Source: Planctomycetota bacterium
GTDB taxonomy: Bacteria; Planctomycetota; Planctomycetia; Gemmatales; Gemmataceae
Assembly (NCBI GenBank): GCA_016195405.1
Contig: JACPZP010000061.1
Coordinates: 1 to 43,301, forward strand
Direction of reading: 5' to 3'
Length of the DNA stretch: 43,301 nucleotides
Positions 15,831 through 23,838 of this stretch are shown piece after piece; position 1 is the first letter of the stretch; each line of letters opens with the position of its first letter. The translations under genes were made by a program, and so were the position numbers. Below the pieces are notes generated by a model. The model searched no databases. It was given only the letters and a program-made list of their open reading frames with translations, and was not told where the DNA came from.

Positions 15831-16601
15831 ATGGACCTGGCAACCATCTTTGGGTTCGTCGGCGGTTTTGGCTTCATCCTGGCTGCCATCACGATGCACG
15901 GCAGCTTGAAGGACTTCGTCGACGTCCCGGGGGCGATGGTTGCGTTCGGCGGCTCCACCTCCGCTCTATTCATCATGTTCCCCATGAAAAAAGTGCTCGG
16001 CGTTTTCGGCGTCGTCAAGAAGTGCTTTCTGACCAAGCTGCCCGACCCGCGCGAAGAGCTAAAACGCTTTTCGCAACTGGCCGCGATCTCGCGCCGCGAC
16101 GGCCTACTCGCGCTGGAAAAACAGATTCCCGAGATCAACGACCCGTTTCTCATTCGTGGACTGGAAATGGTGATTGACGGCACTCCCAAAGAGAAACTGC
16201 AGGAGGTTCTGAACACGGAATTGACGTGCATTCAGGAACGCCACGGCCTGGGAAAGAAGATCTTCGAGCAGCTCGGCGCGTCGCTGCCCGCATTCGGCAT
16301 GGTCGGAACCCTGATCGGACTCATTCAGATGTTGGGCTCGTTGGACGATCCGAGCAAGATCGGCGCCGGCATGGCGGTGGCCATGGTGACGACGTTCTAC
16401 GGCGCCTTCGTCGCCAACATGGTGTACCTGCCCATGGCGGGCAAACTGGAAGCCCGCAGCAAGGAAGAAACCCTCATCCGCGAGATCATGATCAACGGGC
16501 TGGTCGCACTCGTGGAAGGCGAGGCGCCGCGGACCATCGAATCGCGCTTGATGGCGTTTCTCGCTCCCAAGATGCGACAGCTCGAACAAGCCGCCGCGTA
16601 A
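15831..16601 (+). CDS. motA: Flagellar stator protein MotA
   Basis: A 256-residue protein of the MotA/PomA type with four transmembrane segments (IFGFVGGFGFILAAITMHGS; GAMVAFGGSTSALFIMFPM; and the C-terminal pair around FGMVGTLIGLIQMLGSLDDP and GAGMAVAMVTTFYGAFVANM). The cytoplasmic loop holds charged residues (DPREELKRFSQLAAISRRDG) that act on FliG. MotA and MotB form the ion-conducting stator. Start ATG 15831 follows CGGAGCGG. It is divergent from flgB across a 199-nt intergenic stretch and is followed after 8 nt by motB. Confidence 0.96.
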   Translation: MDLATIFGFVGGFGFILAAITMHGSLKDFVDVPGAMVAFGGSTSALFIMFPMKKVLGVFGVVKKCFLTKLPDPREELKRFSQLAAISRRDGLLALEKQIPEINDPFLIRGLEMVIDGTPKEKLQEVLNTELTCIQERHGLGKKIFEQLGASLPAFGMVGTLIGLIQMLGSLDDPSKIGAGMAVAMVTTFYGAFVANMVYLPMAGKLEARSKEETLIREIMINGLVALVEGEAPRTIESRLMAFLAPKMRQLEQAAA

Positions 16602-16609
16602 GGTCACGC

Positions 16610-17431
16610 ATGGATCACACCGAAGCTTTGCCGCCCCAAACCGAGACCGACGCAGCCGGCGCCGGCGCCACCCACGCCGCGCCAGGCCACGAAGGCGAAC
16701 ACGGCGGCCAAGAGCATGGCGGCGAAGCTCACGGCGAGGGCCACGGCGGCGGGCATGCCCCTCACGGCAAAGCCCATGGCGGCGGCCATGGCGGCGGCCA
16801 CAATGAGGGCGGAAGTTGGATCGTCACTTATTGCGACATGATCACGCTCCTGATCGCATTCTTTATTTGCATCATGACCTTCGCCTCCAAGGAATCGGGC
16901 AAGGAGAAATACCCCAAGCTGCGCGACTCCATTCTTTACGGCCTCGACGGCTCCGGCCCCACCGGCCCTTCTCACAAAGGCAGCGACGCCGACTCGATCG
17001 TCTGGCGGCAAGTGCTGACTTCCTCGCTGCTGAGCGGCGGCGGCTCACGCATTCCACCCCTCTACTCCGATCCCCAAGACCAAAAGACATCCAAGGTGCT
17101 GGCCGCCCTTAAGGGCTCCGAGCTTCCCAACCTGGGCGAGACCTTGATCCTCCAGTTCCCGCTCACGTCCATGTTCGACGGGCAAAACCAGTTGACGCCG
17201 GCCGGAACGAGGATTCTGAACCGCATCGCCCAGAATCTCCGCAAGCTGCCGTACCAAGTCTATTGCCAAGCGCCTGACGAAAAAACGCTGCCCCTTGCCG
17301 TCCGTGCCTACCGCCAGCTTGTGGAAGAAGGGGGTCTGGAGCCGGCCAATCTCGGCGTCGGCATCCGCCTCGATCAAGCGCCCGGTTTGCCCGCGCTTTG
17401 GGTCTCCTTTGTGCCCCGACAAGGTACGTGA
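16610..17431 (+). CDS. motB: MotB-like stator protein with His/Gly-rich N-terminus
   Basis: A 273-residue protein. Residues 22-64 contain eleven histidines in a Gly/Glu/His pattern, an unusual cytoplasmic extension that could bind metal. The single transmembrane helix WIVTYCDMITLLIAFFICIM carries the essential ion-channel aspartate (about Asp76). The periplasmic part continues with LILQFPLTSMFDGQNQLTPA and GTRILNRIAQNLRKLPYQV, an OmpA-like peptidoglycan-binding fold in reduced form. Start ATG 16610, right after motA. The stop codon lies inside a 17-bp tandem duplication. A second MotB-like gene follows, so the stator may be a MotA plus two-MotB system. Confidence 0.88.
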   Translation: MDHTEALPPQTETDAAGAGATHAAPGHEGEHGGQEHGGEAHGEGHGGGHAPHGKAHGGGHGGGHNEGGSWIVTYCDMITLLIAFFICIMTFASKESGKEKYPKLRDSILYGLDGSGPTGPSHKGSDADSIVWRQVLTSSLLSGGGSRIPPLYSDPQDQKTSKVLAALKGSELPNLGETLILQFPLTSMFDGQNQLTPAGTRILNRIAQNLRKLPYQVYCQAPDEKTLPLAVRAYRQLVEEGGLEPANLGVGIRLDQAPGLPALWVSFVPRQGT

Positions 17432-17449
17432 TCCGACAAGGTACGTGAT
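17416..17449 (+). repeat. 17-bp tandem duplication across the motB stop codon
   Basis: The unit CCGACAAGGTACGTGAT occurs twice in direct succession (17416-17432, 17433-17449). The TGA stop of the first MotB-like gene is in the first copy, so the second copy is non-coding spacer before the next gene. Confidence 0.9.
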
Positions 17450-17466
17450 CCGAAGAGGAACCTGAC

Positions 17467-18174
17467 ATGGCCCACAAGCGCAAGAAACATACCGCCAAGG
17501 TCAACACCGAAGGCTGGATGATGTCTTATGCCGATATGGCCACCATCCTTTTGGCGATGTTCATTGTGCTTAGCACCCTTGGCAAGGACCAGACCGGCGC
17601 CAGCTTGCAGCGGGGACTGGAGTCGTGGAAGGAATCGCGGCAATTCTTCGGTTTGCCGGGCTTCTTCAGCCAGTCTTCGCAGCAGGTGCAGATGGAGACA
17701 CGCGGCCCGCGGTATGCCGTCCCCGATGACGAACTTGCCGACCCCAGCGATGACCAGGCGGCGACGATCGACGCCGAGATGGAGAAATTGCAGCGCTTTC
17801 TGAAGAACCCAGGAAGCGAGGACGGCCTGTCCAAACTTCCCGCCGTTCGCGGCCAAGCAACCCTCGATTTCTTCGAGCCCTTGAACGCACGGCCCCCCTT
17901 GCTGACCGCTAAGCACCGCGAGCGATTGAACCAGATCGTGCCGCTCTTAGGAAAAGAGAATTACTCGATCACGCTGATTGATTGGGCGACGATGCCCGTC
18001 GATTCCGCCATAACCCGCGCCGCCGAGCAGGCCAATGAAATCGCCAAGGAGCTACAGTCCGGCAACGCGCAGGTAGGATCACGGCGCTTATCGGCGATCG
18101 GCCAGCCGTGGCGCTATGCGTTTTATCAGCGGCCCGTATTTTCCGTGACTATTCGCCGGCTTGAGAACCGGTGA
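17467..18174 (+). CDS. Second MotB-like stator protein
   Basis: A 235-residue protein starting at ATG 17467 after GAAGAGG. The basic N-terminus (MAHKRKKHTAK) is followed by the single transmembrane helix GWMMSYADMATILLAMFIVL, with the channel aspartate at about residue 23. The periplasmic region includes LDFFEPLNARPPLLTAKHRE, which corresponds to the start of the OmpA-like domain, but the peptidoglycan-binding signature is weak. It is different in sequence from the first MotB-like protein. Two unlike MotB subunits with one MotA could form a mixed or alternative stator. It lies in one run with motA and the first motB. Confidence 0.85.
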   Translation: MAHKRKKHTAKVNTEGWMMSYADMATILLAMFIVLSTLGKDQTGASLQRGLESWKESRQFFGLPGFFSQSSQQVQMETRGPRYAVPDDELADPSDDQAATIDAEMEKLQRFLKNPGSEDGLSKLPAVRGQATLDFFEPLNARPPLLTAKHRERLNQIVPLLGKENYSITLIDWATMPVDSAITRAAEQANEIAKELQSGNAQVGSRRLSAIGQPWRYAFYQRPVFSVTIRRLENR

Positions 18175-18183
18175 CGCTGCCGT

Positions 18184-18207
18184 GTAGGACGGTTTTCCAA
18201 ACCGTCC
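18184..18207. repeat. Short palindrome of the GTAGGACGG family
   Basis: GTAGGACGGTTTTCCAAACCGTCC is a near-perfect hairpin 10 nt past the second motB stop. It resembles one arm of the 12821-12878 element and may act as a weak transcript end. Confidence 0.75.
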
Positions 18208-18230
18208 CGTTTTAGCCTCAAGGTGTGTAC

Positions 18231-18638
18231 ATGACTGCGGAAGCCCATGCCGAGTCCTGCCCCAAGAAGATCCTGATCGTCGATGACAATCCATCGATTC
18301 GCGCCCTGTTGAGCTGTATCCTCCAGCGCAAGGGCTTCCTCGTTTACGTGGCGAGCGAAGGGAAGGAAGCCGTGGATTTCCTGAAAAATCACGCGGATTC
18401 CATCGACCTGGCTCTTGTCGACGTCAACATGCCGGACATGGACGGCCCGCAAACCCTGGCCACTTGCCGTGCGATCAACCCCCGCCTCGCTTGCTGCTTC
18501 ATCACGGGCGGCAGCCAGGACTACGACGACCGCGACCTCATGGAGTTCGGCGTCCGCTGCATCTTCAAGAAGCCAATCACCTCGCTGCCGGATTTCCTCG
18601 AGAAGATTCAGGGAATGACGAACAAGATCGCCGAATAA
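18231..18638 (+). CDS. CheY-like single-domain response regulator
   Basis: A 135-residue receiver domain with no output domain. Acidic pocket Asp18-Asp19 (ILIVDDN), phosphoacceptor Asp64 in LALVDVNMPDMDG, Thr92 (CFITGG) and Lys114 (IFKKPI) are all present. Its position after motA-motB-motB suggests a link to motor control, for example CheY-type signalling, but single-domain receivers have many partners. The probable start is ATG 18231; a GTG two codons upstream is possible. The FliM start seen at the left edge lacks the usual CheY-binding motif, so the partner is uncertain. Confidence 0.9.
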   Translation: MTAEAHAESCPKKILIVDDNPSIRALLSCILQRKGFLVYVASEGKEAVDFLKNHADSIDLALVDVNMPDMDGPQTLATCRAINPRLACCFITGGSQDYDDRDLMEFGVRCIFKKPITSLPDFLEKIQGMTNKIAE

Positions 18639-18703
18639 GAAAACCGTCGCTCTTATTTGCGTCTCTATAAAGGTAGATGGAGCGCTTCCAAGGAAGGGCG
18701 ACG

Positions 18704-20533
18704 ATGACGACAGATCAAATGGCGACCGCCCTGCGTCGCATGCGAAGATTCCTGGTTCGGCCCGACGCCGGCACCGACATTCAACTCTTGCACCGCTTCG
18801 TCCACCAGCGCGACGAGTCGGCCTTCGAGCTGCTCGTCTGGCGATTTGGCCGCATGGTTTACAGCGTCTGTCGGCGGGTCTTGCGCGACGAACATGACGC
18901 CGAGGATGCGTTCCAAGCCACCATGCTCGTGCTGGCACGGAAGGCGAACTCAGTATGTCGCGTGGAGGCCCTGGGCGGCTGGCTCTATCGGGTGGCCTAT
19001 CGCGTCGCCCTGCGCGCCCGCGAAAACACCGCACGGCGGGCGCGGCACGAACAGCGACTTCCAACAGTGCCCGACGTGCCGGACCCGGATCGTGCCGACC
19101 CGGCAGTCGCCGAGCTGCAGAGCGTGCTGGACGAGGAATTGAACCGCCTCGCGGAAAAACACCGAGCGCCGGTGGTTCTCTGCTATTTGGAAGGACTTAC
19201 CAACGAGGAAGCGGCGCGCAGGATGCGCTGTCCCATTGGCACAATTAAGACGCGTCTCGCCAAAGCTCGCTCGTTGCTCGCCTCCCAACTAAGACGACGC
19301 GGCTTGGCTTTGGCCGCCTCAATTGTCGCCGGCGAAAGCTTTTGTGCATTGGCCGCCACGCCGCCCGCGAATCTGGTTGCATTAACCGTCCGGGCGGCGA
19401 GTGCGCATTCTGGGCTGATCCCGGCAGGAGTTTCCAAGGAAGTTCTATCTCTCATGGAAGGAGTCTTACGAGCCATGTATTTCGCGAAAGCAAAAATCGT
19501 AACGGTCACATTGGCGGTATGTCTCGGTGTCCTCGGCACCGGCACGGGTTGGCTGCAATCGCAAACGGGCGGATCAACAGGCGCAGGCGGCGGCTCGCAG
19601 CAGACGCCCAGTCCTGTGGAACGCGCGCAAAAGCTCAAGAAGCAGATCAGCGAGCTGACGCAGGAGTTGCACAAGGCCGAGGACGAGGCGGCCCGTCTGC
19701 CGGCGCGGCCTCCTAAGGACAAGCCGTTGGCGGTCATCTTCGGGAATGTGCCAATCACGCGTGAGGATCTGGCCGAAGAGCTGCTCGCGAATGTCACAAC
19801 TTCGCAACTGGAGAGTTTCATCAACCGCCGCATTCTCGAAGAAGCATGCAAGAAGAAGGGAATTTCGGTCACCGATTTCGAAGTCGATGCCGCCCTAGAC
19901 AAAGAAATCGCGGATTGGAAGCTCGACTACAAGGGCTTTCAGGAGAGGATCCGCAGCCAATTCCACAAGAGCATGCACGAGTGGAAGGAAGGGACGATTC
20001 GCTCGCGTCTCTTGCTCAAAAAGCTGGTCGAGCAAATTGATCCAACGGAAAAAGAGCTTCGCGCCGAGTTCGACGCTCATTACGGTGAGAAAGTCGAATG
20101 CGACTATATTTGCTGGCGTGCCGAGGATAAGACTGGAGCCGGACGCGCCGCCGTTCTGCTTCGCGACGGCAAAACAACAATCGATGAGCTAGCGCAGCAA
20201 GAACCGCGGCCAATGATGCGGCGGACAACCACGGTTGAACAGAGACGGACCAAAGACCGTGCCGCATTGGAGCAGGCGGCGTTCGCTTTGGGCGCAGGTG
20301 AAATCAGTCCGTTGATCGTAAATCCACATGGTTGCTACATCTTGAAGTGCATCCGGCGCATTCCTGCGGCTCCGGCTCGATTTGAGGACGTTCGGCAAGA
20401 AGTGGTCCAGTTAGTGCGAAAGCGGCTCTCGGATAACATATGGAACGTTTTTCGCGATCTGAAAACCGAGGCACACGTCGAGATTCTGTGGACGCCGCCA
20501 GGCGTGCCAGAGGCCGCCTCATCGTTGCCTTGA
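18704..20533 (+). CDS. ECF sigma factor fused through a membrane segment to a SurA/parvulin-like foldase domain
   Basis: A 609-residue protein. Sigma region 2 spans about residues 28-95 (RRVLRDEHDAEDAFQATMLV then GGWLYRVAYRVAL) and region 4 about 140-195 (LNRLAEKHRAPVVLCYLEGL then EEAARRMRCPIGTIKTRLAK). A hydrophobic stretch follows (about 201-219), with a clear transmembrane helix at about 264-284 (AKIVTVTLAVCLGVLGTGTG). A Lys/Glu coiled region comes next. The C-terminal half has an N-terminal SurA-like part (VIFGNVPITREDLAEELLAN, LESFINRRILEEACKKKGIS) and a parvulin-like end (LEQAAFALGAGEISPLIVNP, GCYILKCI). Start ATG 18704 has AAGGAAGG in front; an ATG at 18677 is in frame too. Sigma factors with long C-terminal extensions are known in Gemmata-type planctomycetes. 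Foldase activity is inferred from the fold only. Confidence 0.85.
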   Translation: MTTDQMATALRRMRRFLVRPDAGTDIQLLHRFVHQRDESAFELLVWRFGRMVYSVCRRVLRDEHDAEDAFQATMLVLARKANSVCRVEALGGWLYRVAYRVALRARENTARRARHEQRLPTVPDVPDPDRADPAVAELQSVLDEELNRLAEKHRAPVVLCYLEGLTNEEAARRMRCPIGTIKTRLAKARSLLASQLRRRGLALAASIVAGESFCALAATPPANLVALTVRAASAHSGLIPAGVSKEVLSLMEGVLRAMYFAKAKIVTVTLAVCLGVLGTGTGWLQSQTGGSTGAGGGSQQTPSPVERAQKLKKQISELTQELHKAEDEAARLPARPPKDKPLAVIFGNVPITREDLAEELLANVTTSQLESFINRRILEEACKKKGISVTDFEVDAALDKEIADWKLDYKGFQERIRSQFHKSMHEWKEGTIRSRLLLKKLVEQIDPTEKELRAEFDAHYGEKVECDYICWRAEDKTGAGRAAVLLRDGKTTIDELAQQEPRPMMRRTTTVEQRRTKDRAALEQAAFALGAGEISPLIVNPHGCYILKCIRRIPAAPARFEDVRQEVVQLVRKRLSDNIWNVFRDLKTEAHVEILWTPPGVPEAASSLP

Positions 20534-20580
20534 AAACGTCGACTGCAAAGTGATTTCACTCGAATTTGGAGTCAATCCGG

Positions 20581-20630
20581 CGTAGGTTAGGTTTCCAACC
20601 TGACCGGACAGGTTGGAAACCCATCCTACG
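20581..20630. repeat. Palindromic element CGTAGGTTAGG...CATCCTACG
   Basis: A 50-nt imperfect palindrome with outer ends CGTAGG and CCTACG and an inner inverted pair (GTTTCCAACCTGACC / GGACAGGTTGGAAAC). It lies between the sigma-foldase gene and the phosphoesterase gene. Confidence 0.85.
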
Positions 20631-20654
20631 TTTTGCCAAACCGAGGCGACTCCC

Positions 20655-21710
20655 ATGAGAAAGCTTGGTCTCCTTCATTGTCTGTTCGTCCTCGCTTCGA
20701 CAACGCTTGCGACGCAACCCGGCGGCGCCCAGCGAGGAAACCAAAAACCCGCGACGATTCCCTGGCCCAAAGGCTTGCCGGTCTACGATCACGTCGTCAT
20801 CGTCGTTGAGGAAAACAAGGATTACGAGCAGATCATCGACAATCCGAAAGCACCCTACATCAACGCCACCCTCCGCAAGGAAGGCGCCAACTTTACGCAA
20901 ATGTTCGGCGAGGAGCACTTTAGCCAGGGGAATTACTTTTGGCTGTTTTCAGGCAGCAATCATAATGTCGGCTTCTTCGATGTGATCCCCAACGAGAAGA
21001 ACAATCCAAAATATCCGTTCAAGGCTCCCAACCTCGGCGCGGCCCTGATCGCCAGGGGTCTGACCTTCAAAGGCTATTCCGAGGACCTGCCGGCGATCGG
21101 TTCCACGGTCGAATTCGCCGCCAACGCCCTTGGCCACAAAGTCTACGCCCGCAAGCACGTGCCCTGGATCAGCTTCGCCAACATCCCCAACGGCGACACC
21201 GTGGCCACCTCGTCGAATCTCCGCTTCGCCGACTTCCCCACCGATCCGGCGAAGTTCAACACGTTGCCCACGGTCGCCTTTGTCATCCCCAATCTCGAAA
21301 ACGACATGCACAACGGCAAACCGAAGAAAAGCATTCCGAAGGGCGACGCCTGGCTCAAGAAGAACCTCGACGCCTACTATCAATGGTCCAAGACGCATAA
21401 CAGCCTGTTGATCGTGACCTGGGACGAAAGCGACAACAAATGGCCCTGGACGGGTCTGACGAACCCGTTCATCGAACCGGCCAATTCTCTGAAGCGCGAC
21501 CTCCGCAACCGCATCCCCACCATCTTCGCCGGCGCCCGCGTGAAACCCGGCGACTACCCCGAAGGCAAAGGCATCACCCACGTCAACATCCTGCGGACGA
21601 TGGAAGCCATGTACGGCTTATCCAATTCGGGCACCCAGCAGCCAAACGCGGCGGCAGGCGGGATTGGGGATGATTTTGTGGTGACGGATTTGTTTGAGAA
21701 GGGGAAGTAG
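20655..21710 (+). CDS. Secreted phosphoesterase-family protein (phospholipase C / acid phosphatase type)
   Basis: A 351-residue protein from ATG 20655, with GAGGCGA upstream. A signal peptide at residues 1-22 (MRKLGLLHCLFVLASTTLAT) is followed by the phosphoesterase-family core. It begins YDHVVIVVEENKDYEQIIDN, with the metal-binding Glu-Asn motif, then GNYFWLFSGSNHNVGFFDVI, and the C-terminal LLIVTWDESDNKWPWTG where Asp-Glu-Ser-Asp would complete the metal site. Such enzymes act outside the cytoplasmic membrane on phosphomonoesters or phospholipids. The substrate cannot be read from the sequence. It has no obvious operon partner. Confidence 0.85.
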   Translation: MRKLGLLHCLFVLASTTLATQPGGAQRGNQKPATIPWPKGLPVYDHVVIVVEENKDYEQIIDNPKAPYINATLRKEGANFTQMFGEEHFSQGNYFWLFSGSNHNVGFFDVIPNEKNNPKYPFKAPNLGAALIARGLTFKGYSEDLPAIGSTVEFAANALGHKVYARKHVPWISFANIPNGDTVATSSNLRFADFPTDPAKFNTLPTVAFVIPNLENDMHNGKPKKSIPKGDAWLKKNLDAYYQWSKTHNSLLIVTWDESDNKWPWTGLTNPFIEPANSLKRDLRNRIPTIFAGARVKPGDYPEGKGITHVNILRTMEAMYGLSNSGTQQPNAAAGGIGDDFVVTDLFEKGK

Positions 21711-21814
21711 GTGACGAATTGGTCTGATTCTTAAGCTCCTGCGACCGGCCATCACCGCGCACTCAGATCATTTGTCCGTACAAAAACTCGCGCGCTTCAG
21801 ACTACAATGACCCA

Positions 21815-23026
21815 ATGGCAAACACCTTGCTAGAAATCTGGCGAGACCAACCAAAGTTCGTCGAAGCGAAATCGTTTCGACAAATCATTCAGCTCGCAGG
21901 CGACGGACGGCTACGGGACGGAAATGGCACGTCGCAGGAACTTCGTGATTGGCTCGGAGTGATCCCGCTCGAACGGCTTCGAGGTTGCGTGGATGAGTGC
22001 CTTGCTGAGTCGTTTGACGACGGCCCGCTAGCGCTACAAGATGCCACGAACGAAATTGGGGCTCGACTTGGTCTCGAAGTCACGCGAGGTAGGTATCGCG
22101 GCGTGAAAGGGGAAATCGGAAACGACGGTTTATGGCGCGCCGCAGACGGTTTTTCGCTGCTGGTAGAAGTGAAAACCACGGATGCCTATCGTATCAACTT
22201 AGACATAATCGCGGGTTATAGGGATGCGCTCGTCGCCAAAGGGAAGATTGAGGCACAGCGATCCTCTATTCTGATCGCCGTTGGACGCCAGGAGACCGGC
22301 GATCTTGAAGCGCAAATTCGCGGCTCTCAGCACGCGTGGGACATTCGGCTAATTAGCCTCGAAGCCTTGCTTCGACTCGCAGACGTAAAGGAGGAGCTAA
22401 GTGACTCGGAGACGAGCAAGGTCACGAGCAACAAGATCAACTCCCTACTTCGCCCAATGGAATACACGCGACTTGATGGCATTGTCGAACTCTTATTTGC
22501 AGCAAAGAAAGACTTGGAAGCGCCGGCGGCTGTTGCACCACCGATCCAGGTCGAGCTACCCGGTCCTTCCTCAACCAGTACGCCCACTGAAATTGAAAGA
22601 GCGAGAGATAATGCGGTCGTGCGCATCGGGGACAAACTGGGCACCACATTCGTCCGTCGCGGACGTGCCGTCAGAGTTTCCCGCGATGGCACCAAACGAC
22701 TTGTCTGCCTTGCTTCACAGCGTTATGAAGGCCCTGGTGGATCAAACAATTATTGGTTTGGCTTCACTCCCGCGCAACGCACCTTTCTCGCAGAGGGTGG
22801 ACAAGGATGGGTGGCGCTTGTTTGCGCTGATTCTGGACGCATTTATTTGGTCGATTGGGATCTCTTCAAGAATTGGCTCCCAGATTTCTGGACAACGCCG
22901 CCCGCGCCGGCGAAGGAAGGGGATGTGCGTCACTGGCATGTTTATTTCAACGACCACGGAAGCCGCGTGGATCTTATGAAATCCGGCGGCGGATTGCTGG
23001 TTGACCTTGTGCAGTTTCTGATTTGA
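21815..23026 (+). CDS. Solitary PD-(D/E)XK nuclease-like protein
   Basis: A 403-residue protein. The nuclease core is clear: Glu80 in a helix (DATNEIGARLGLEVTRGR), Asp104 in GEIGNDGLW, and Glu118-Val-Lys120 in LLVEVKTTDAYRINLD, which fits the E-x(n)-D-x(n)-ExK pattern of restriction-type endonucleases. A Ser/Thr/Pro-rich linker (about 245-265) leads to a C-terminal domain of unknown type with VRIGDKLGTTFVRRGRAVRV, NNYWFGFTPAQRTFLAEGG and GWVALVCADSGRIYLVDWDL, perhaps a target-recognition module. No methyltransferase or helicase is adjacent. The codon and base use is less GC-rich than in the flagellar genes, suggesting acquisition. A TACAAT -10-like sequence lies six bases before the ATG, so the mRNA may be leaderless. 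Confidence 0.7.
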   Translation: MANTLLEIWRDQPKFVEAKSFRQIIQLAGDGRLRDGNGTSQELRDWLGVIPLERLRGCVDECLAESFDDGPLALQDATNEIGARLGLEVTRGRYRGVKGEIGNDGLWRAADGFSLLVEVKTTDAYRINLDIIAGYRDALVAKGKIEAQRSSILIAVGRQETGDLEAQIRGSQHAWDIRLISLEALLRLADVKEELSDSETSKVTSNKINSLLRPMEYTRLDGIVELLFAAKKDLEAPAAVAPPIQVELPGPSSTSTPTEIERARDNAVVRIGDKLGTTFVRRGRAVRVSRDGTKRLVCLASQRYEGPGGSNNYWFGFTPAQRTFLAEGGQGWVALVCADSGRIYLVDWDLFKNWLPDFWTTPPAPAKEGDVRHWHVYFNDHGSRVDLMKSGGGLLVDLVQFLI

Positions 23027-23061
23027 TGCGTGTTCCCAGCACGGACAACTCAAACACCGTT

Positions 23062-23277
23062 TTAGTCGGAATCGCCGATAATCGCCGGTGACGCCGTGTC
23101 CGGTCGTAGTCCGTGCTCCTCTAGCACTGCGGCAACGCGTTCAACGGTCTCGCTATCCCATTCCTTGTCGACGTTCCAGACCTCGCCCGCTGTGGTCGCA
23201 TCGAGCCACAGGATTTTCTGGATTTCCGAGATGATCGCTGCCATAGCCGCGACGGAAAGTTCGGATGGAAGCTTCAT
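23062..23277 (-). CDS. Small hypothetical protein, downstream member of an overlapping pair
   Basis: A 71-residue acidic protein. Its ATG at 23277 overlaps the stop of the upstream gene as ATGA, so translation is coupled. Sequence features: a helical N-terminus (LPSELSVAAMAAIISEIQKI), a WLDATTAGEVWNVDKEWDSE segment rich in Trp and Asp, and a helix ERVAAVLEEHGLRPD. I recognise no characterised family. It probably works with the gene before it. A toxin-antitoxin role is possible given size and coupling but nothing diagnostic is visible. Confidence 0.55.
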   Translation of the reverse strand: MKLPSELSVAAMAAIISEIQKILWLDATTAGEVWNVDKEWDSETVERVAAVLEEHGLRPDTASPAIIGDSD

Positions 23278-23501
23278 TTGACTTTGGTCCCGTAAACTGA
23301 ACTTGAATGCCTCGATTCTACGCGGGATCGCCTGAATACCCGTCCCACCTTGCGAAGATAATCAACGTCGCCTTTTGCCGCGCGGCGGGCGATTTCGTCT
23401 AGCTGGCGAACCGTGTCGGGTTCCAAGCAAGCCTCGGTAGGATCGTCAGCCGGATAGACCACTTCGACCTCGACTTCGGAGCAGTCCGCCAAATCCTGCA
23501 T
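23274..23501 (-). CDS. Small hypothetical protein, upstream member of an overlapping pair
   Basis: A 75-residue protein starting at ATG 23501. The N-terminal half is acidic and valine-rich (CSEVEVEVVYPADDPTEACL) and the C-terminal half is a basic amphipathic helix (LDEIARRAAKGDVDYLRKVG then RVFRRSRVE). No known domain is recognised. In another frame just upstream (23565-23499) lies a peptide GRLFDQIREAVQEDRFIVVW HA that resembles the start of DUF4258 proteins. Removing one base would join the two frames, so this gene could be the 3' part of a longer frameshifted gene. Confidence 0.5.
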   Translation of the reverse strand: MQDLADCSEVEVEVVYPADDPTEACLEPDTVRQLDEIARRAAKGDVDYLRKVGRVFRRSRVESRHSSSVYGTKVK

Positions 23502-23592
23502 GCCAGACTACAATGAATCGATCCTCTTGGACTGCTTCCCGGATCTGGTCAAAGAGCCTCCCCATCGAGAAATTATACTCACATTCAGTCAT

Positions 23593-23838
23593 TCATTTCG
23601 GCGGTTTCTTCGGGACCATGTCAAGCTCGGTTGCGATGAAATCCCGTAGTTGCGCGCGTTTTTCATTCTCCCGGCTAGGGTATGCGAGTGGCGCTGTGGC
23701 TCACTTGGCGCTCTTGCAGGTGAAAGCCAGGCCAAATCCCAATTTGATACGCACTGTTGTCATTTCGATGTCAATTGAATGGGCTCCCTTTCCCGCCCAA
23801 GCACTATTCACATCGAGGTTATCAGCTGTAAATAACAT
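23593..23838 (-). pseudogene. Decayed small gene with an in-frame TGA
   Basis: From ATG 23838 the frame encodes about 45 residues (including SIDIEMTTVRIKLGFGLAFT) to a TGA at 23703-23701. It then continues in the same frame for 35 more residues (LAYPSRENEKRAQLRDFIAT, ending MVPKKPPK) to a TGA at 23595-23593. Both halves have protein-like composition, which suggests one gene broken by a nonsense change. No ribosome site is visible. Family unknown. The rest of the gap (23502-23592 and 23839-23968) shows no other convincing gene. Confidence 0.35.

Noticed and set aside
15632..16231. Upstream extension of flgB to 317 residues.
   Set aside because: The added 200 residues are antisense to motA and do not resemble FlgB; the rod-protein N-terminus fits ATG 15631.
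18184..18207. Rho-independent terminator after the second motB gene.
   Set aside because: The hairpin lacks a convincing T tract directly after the stem and belongs to a dispersed repeat family.
21798..23516. The 13-mer CAGACTACAATGA at 21798 and 23504.
   Set aside because: Exact 13-mer repeats are expected by chance several times in 43 kb; the two contexts are unlike.
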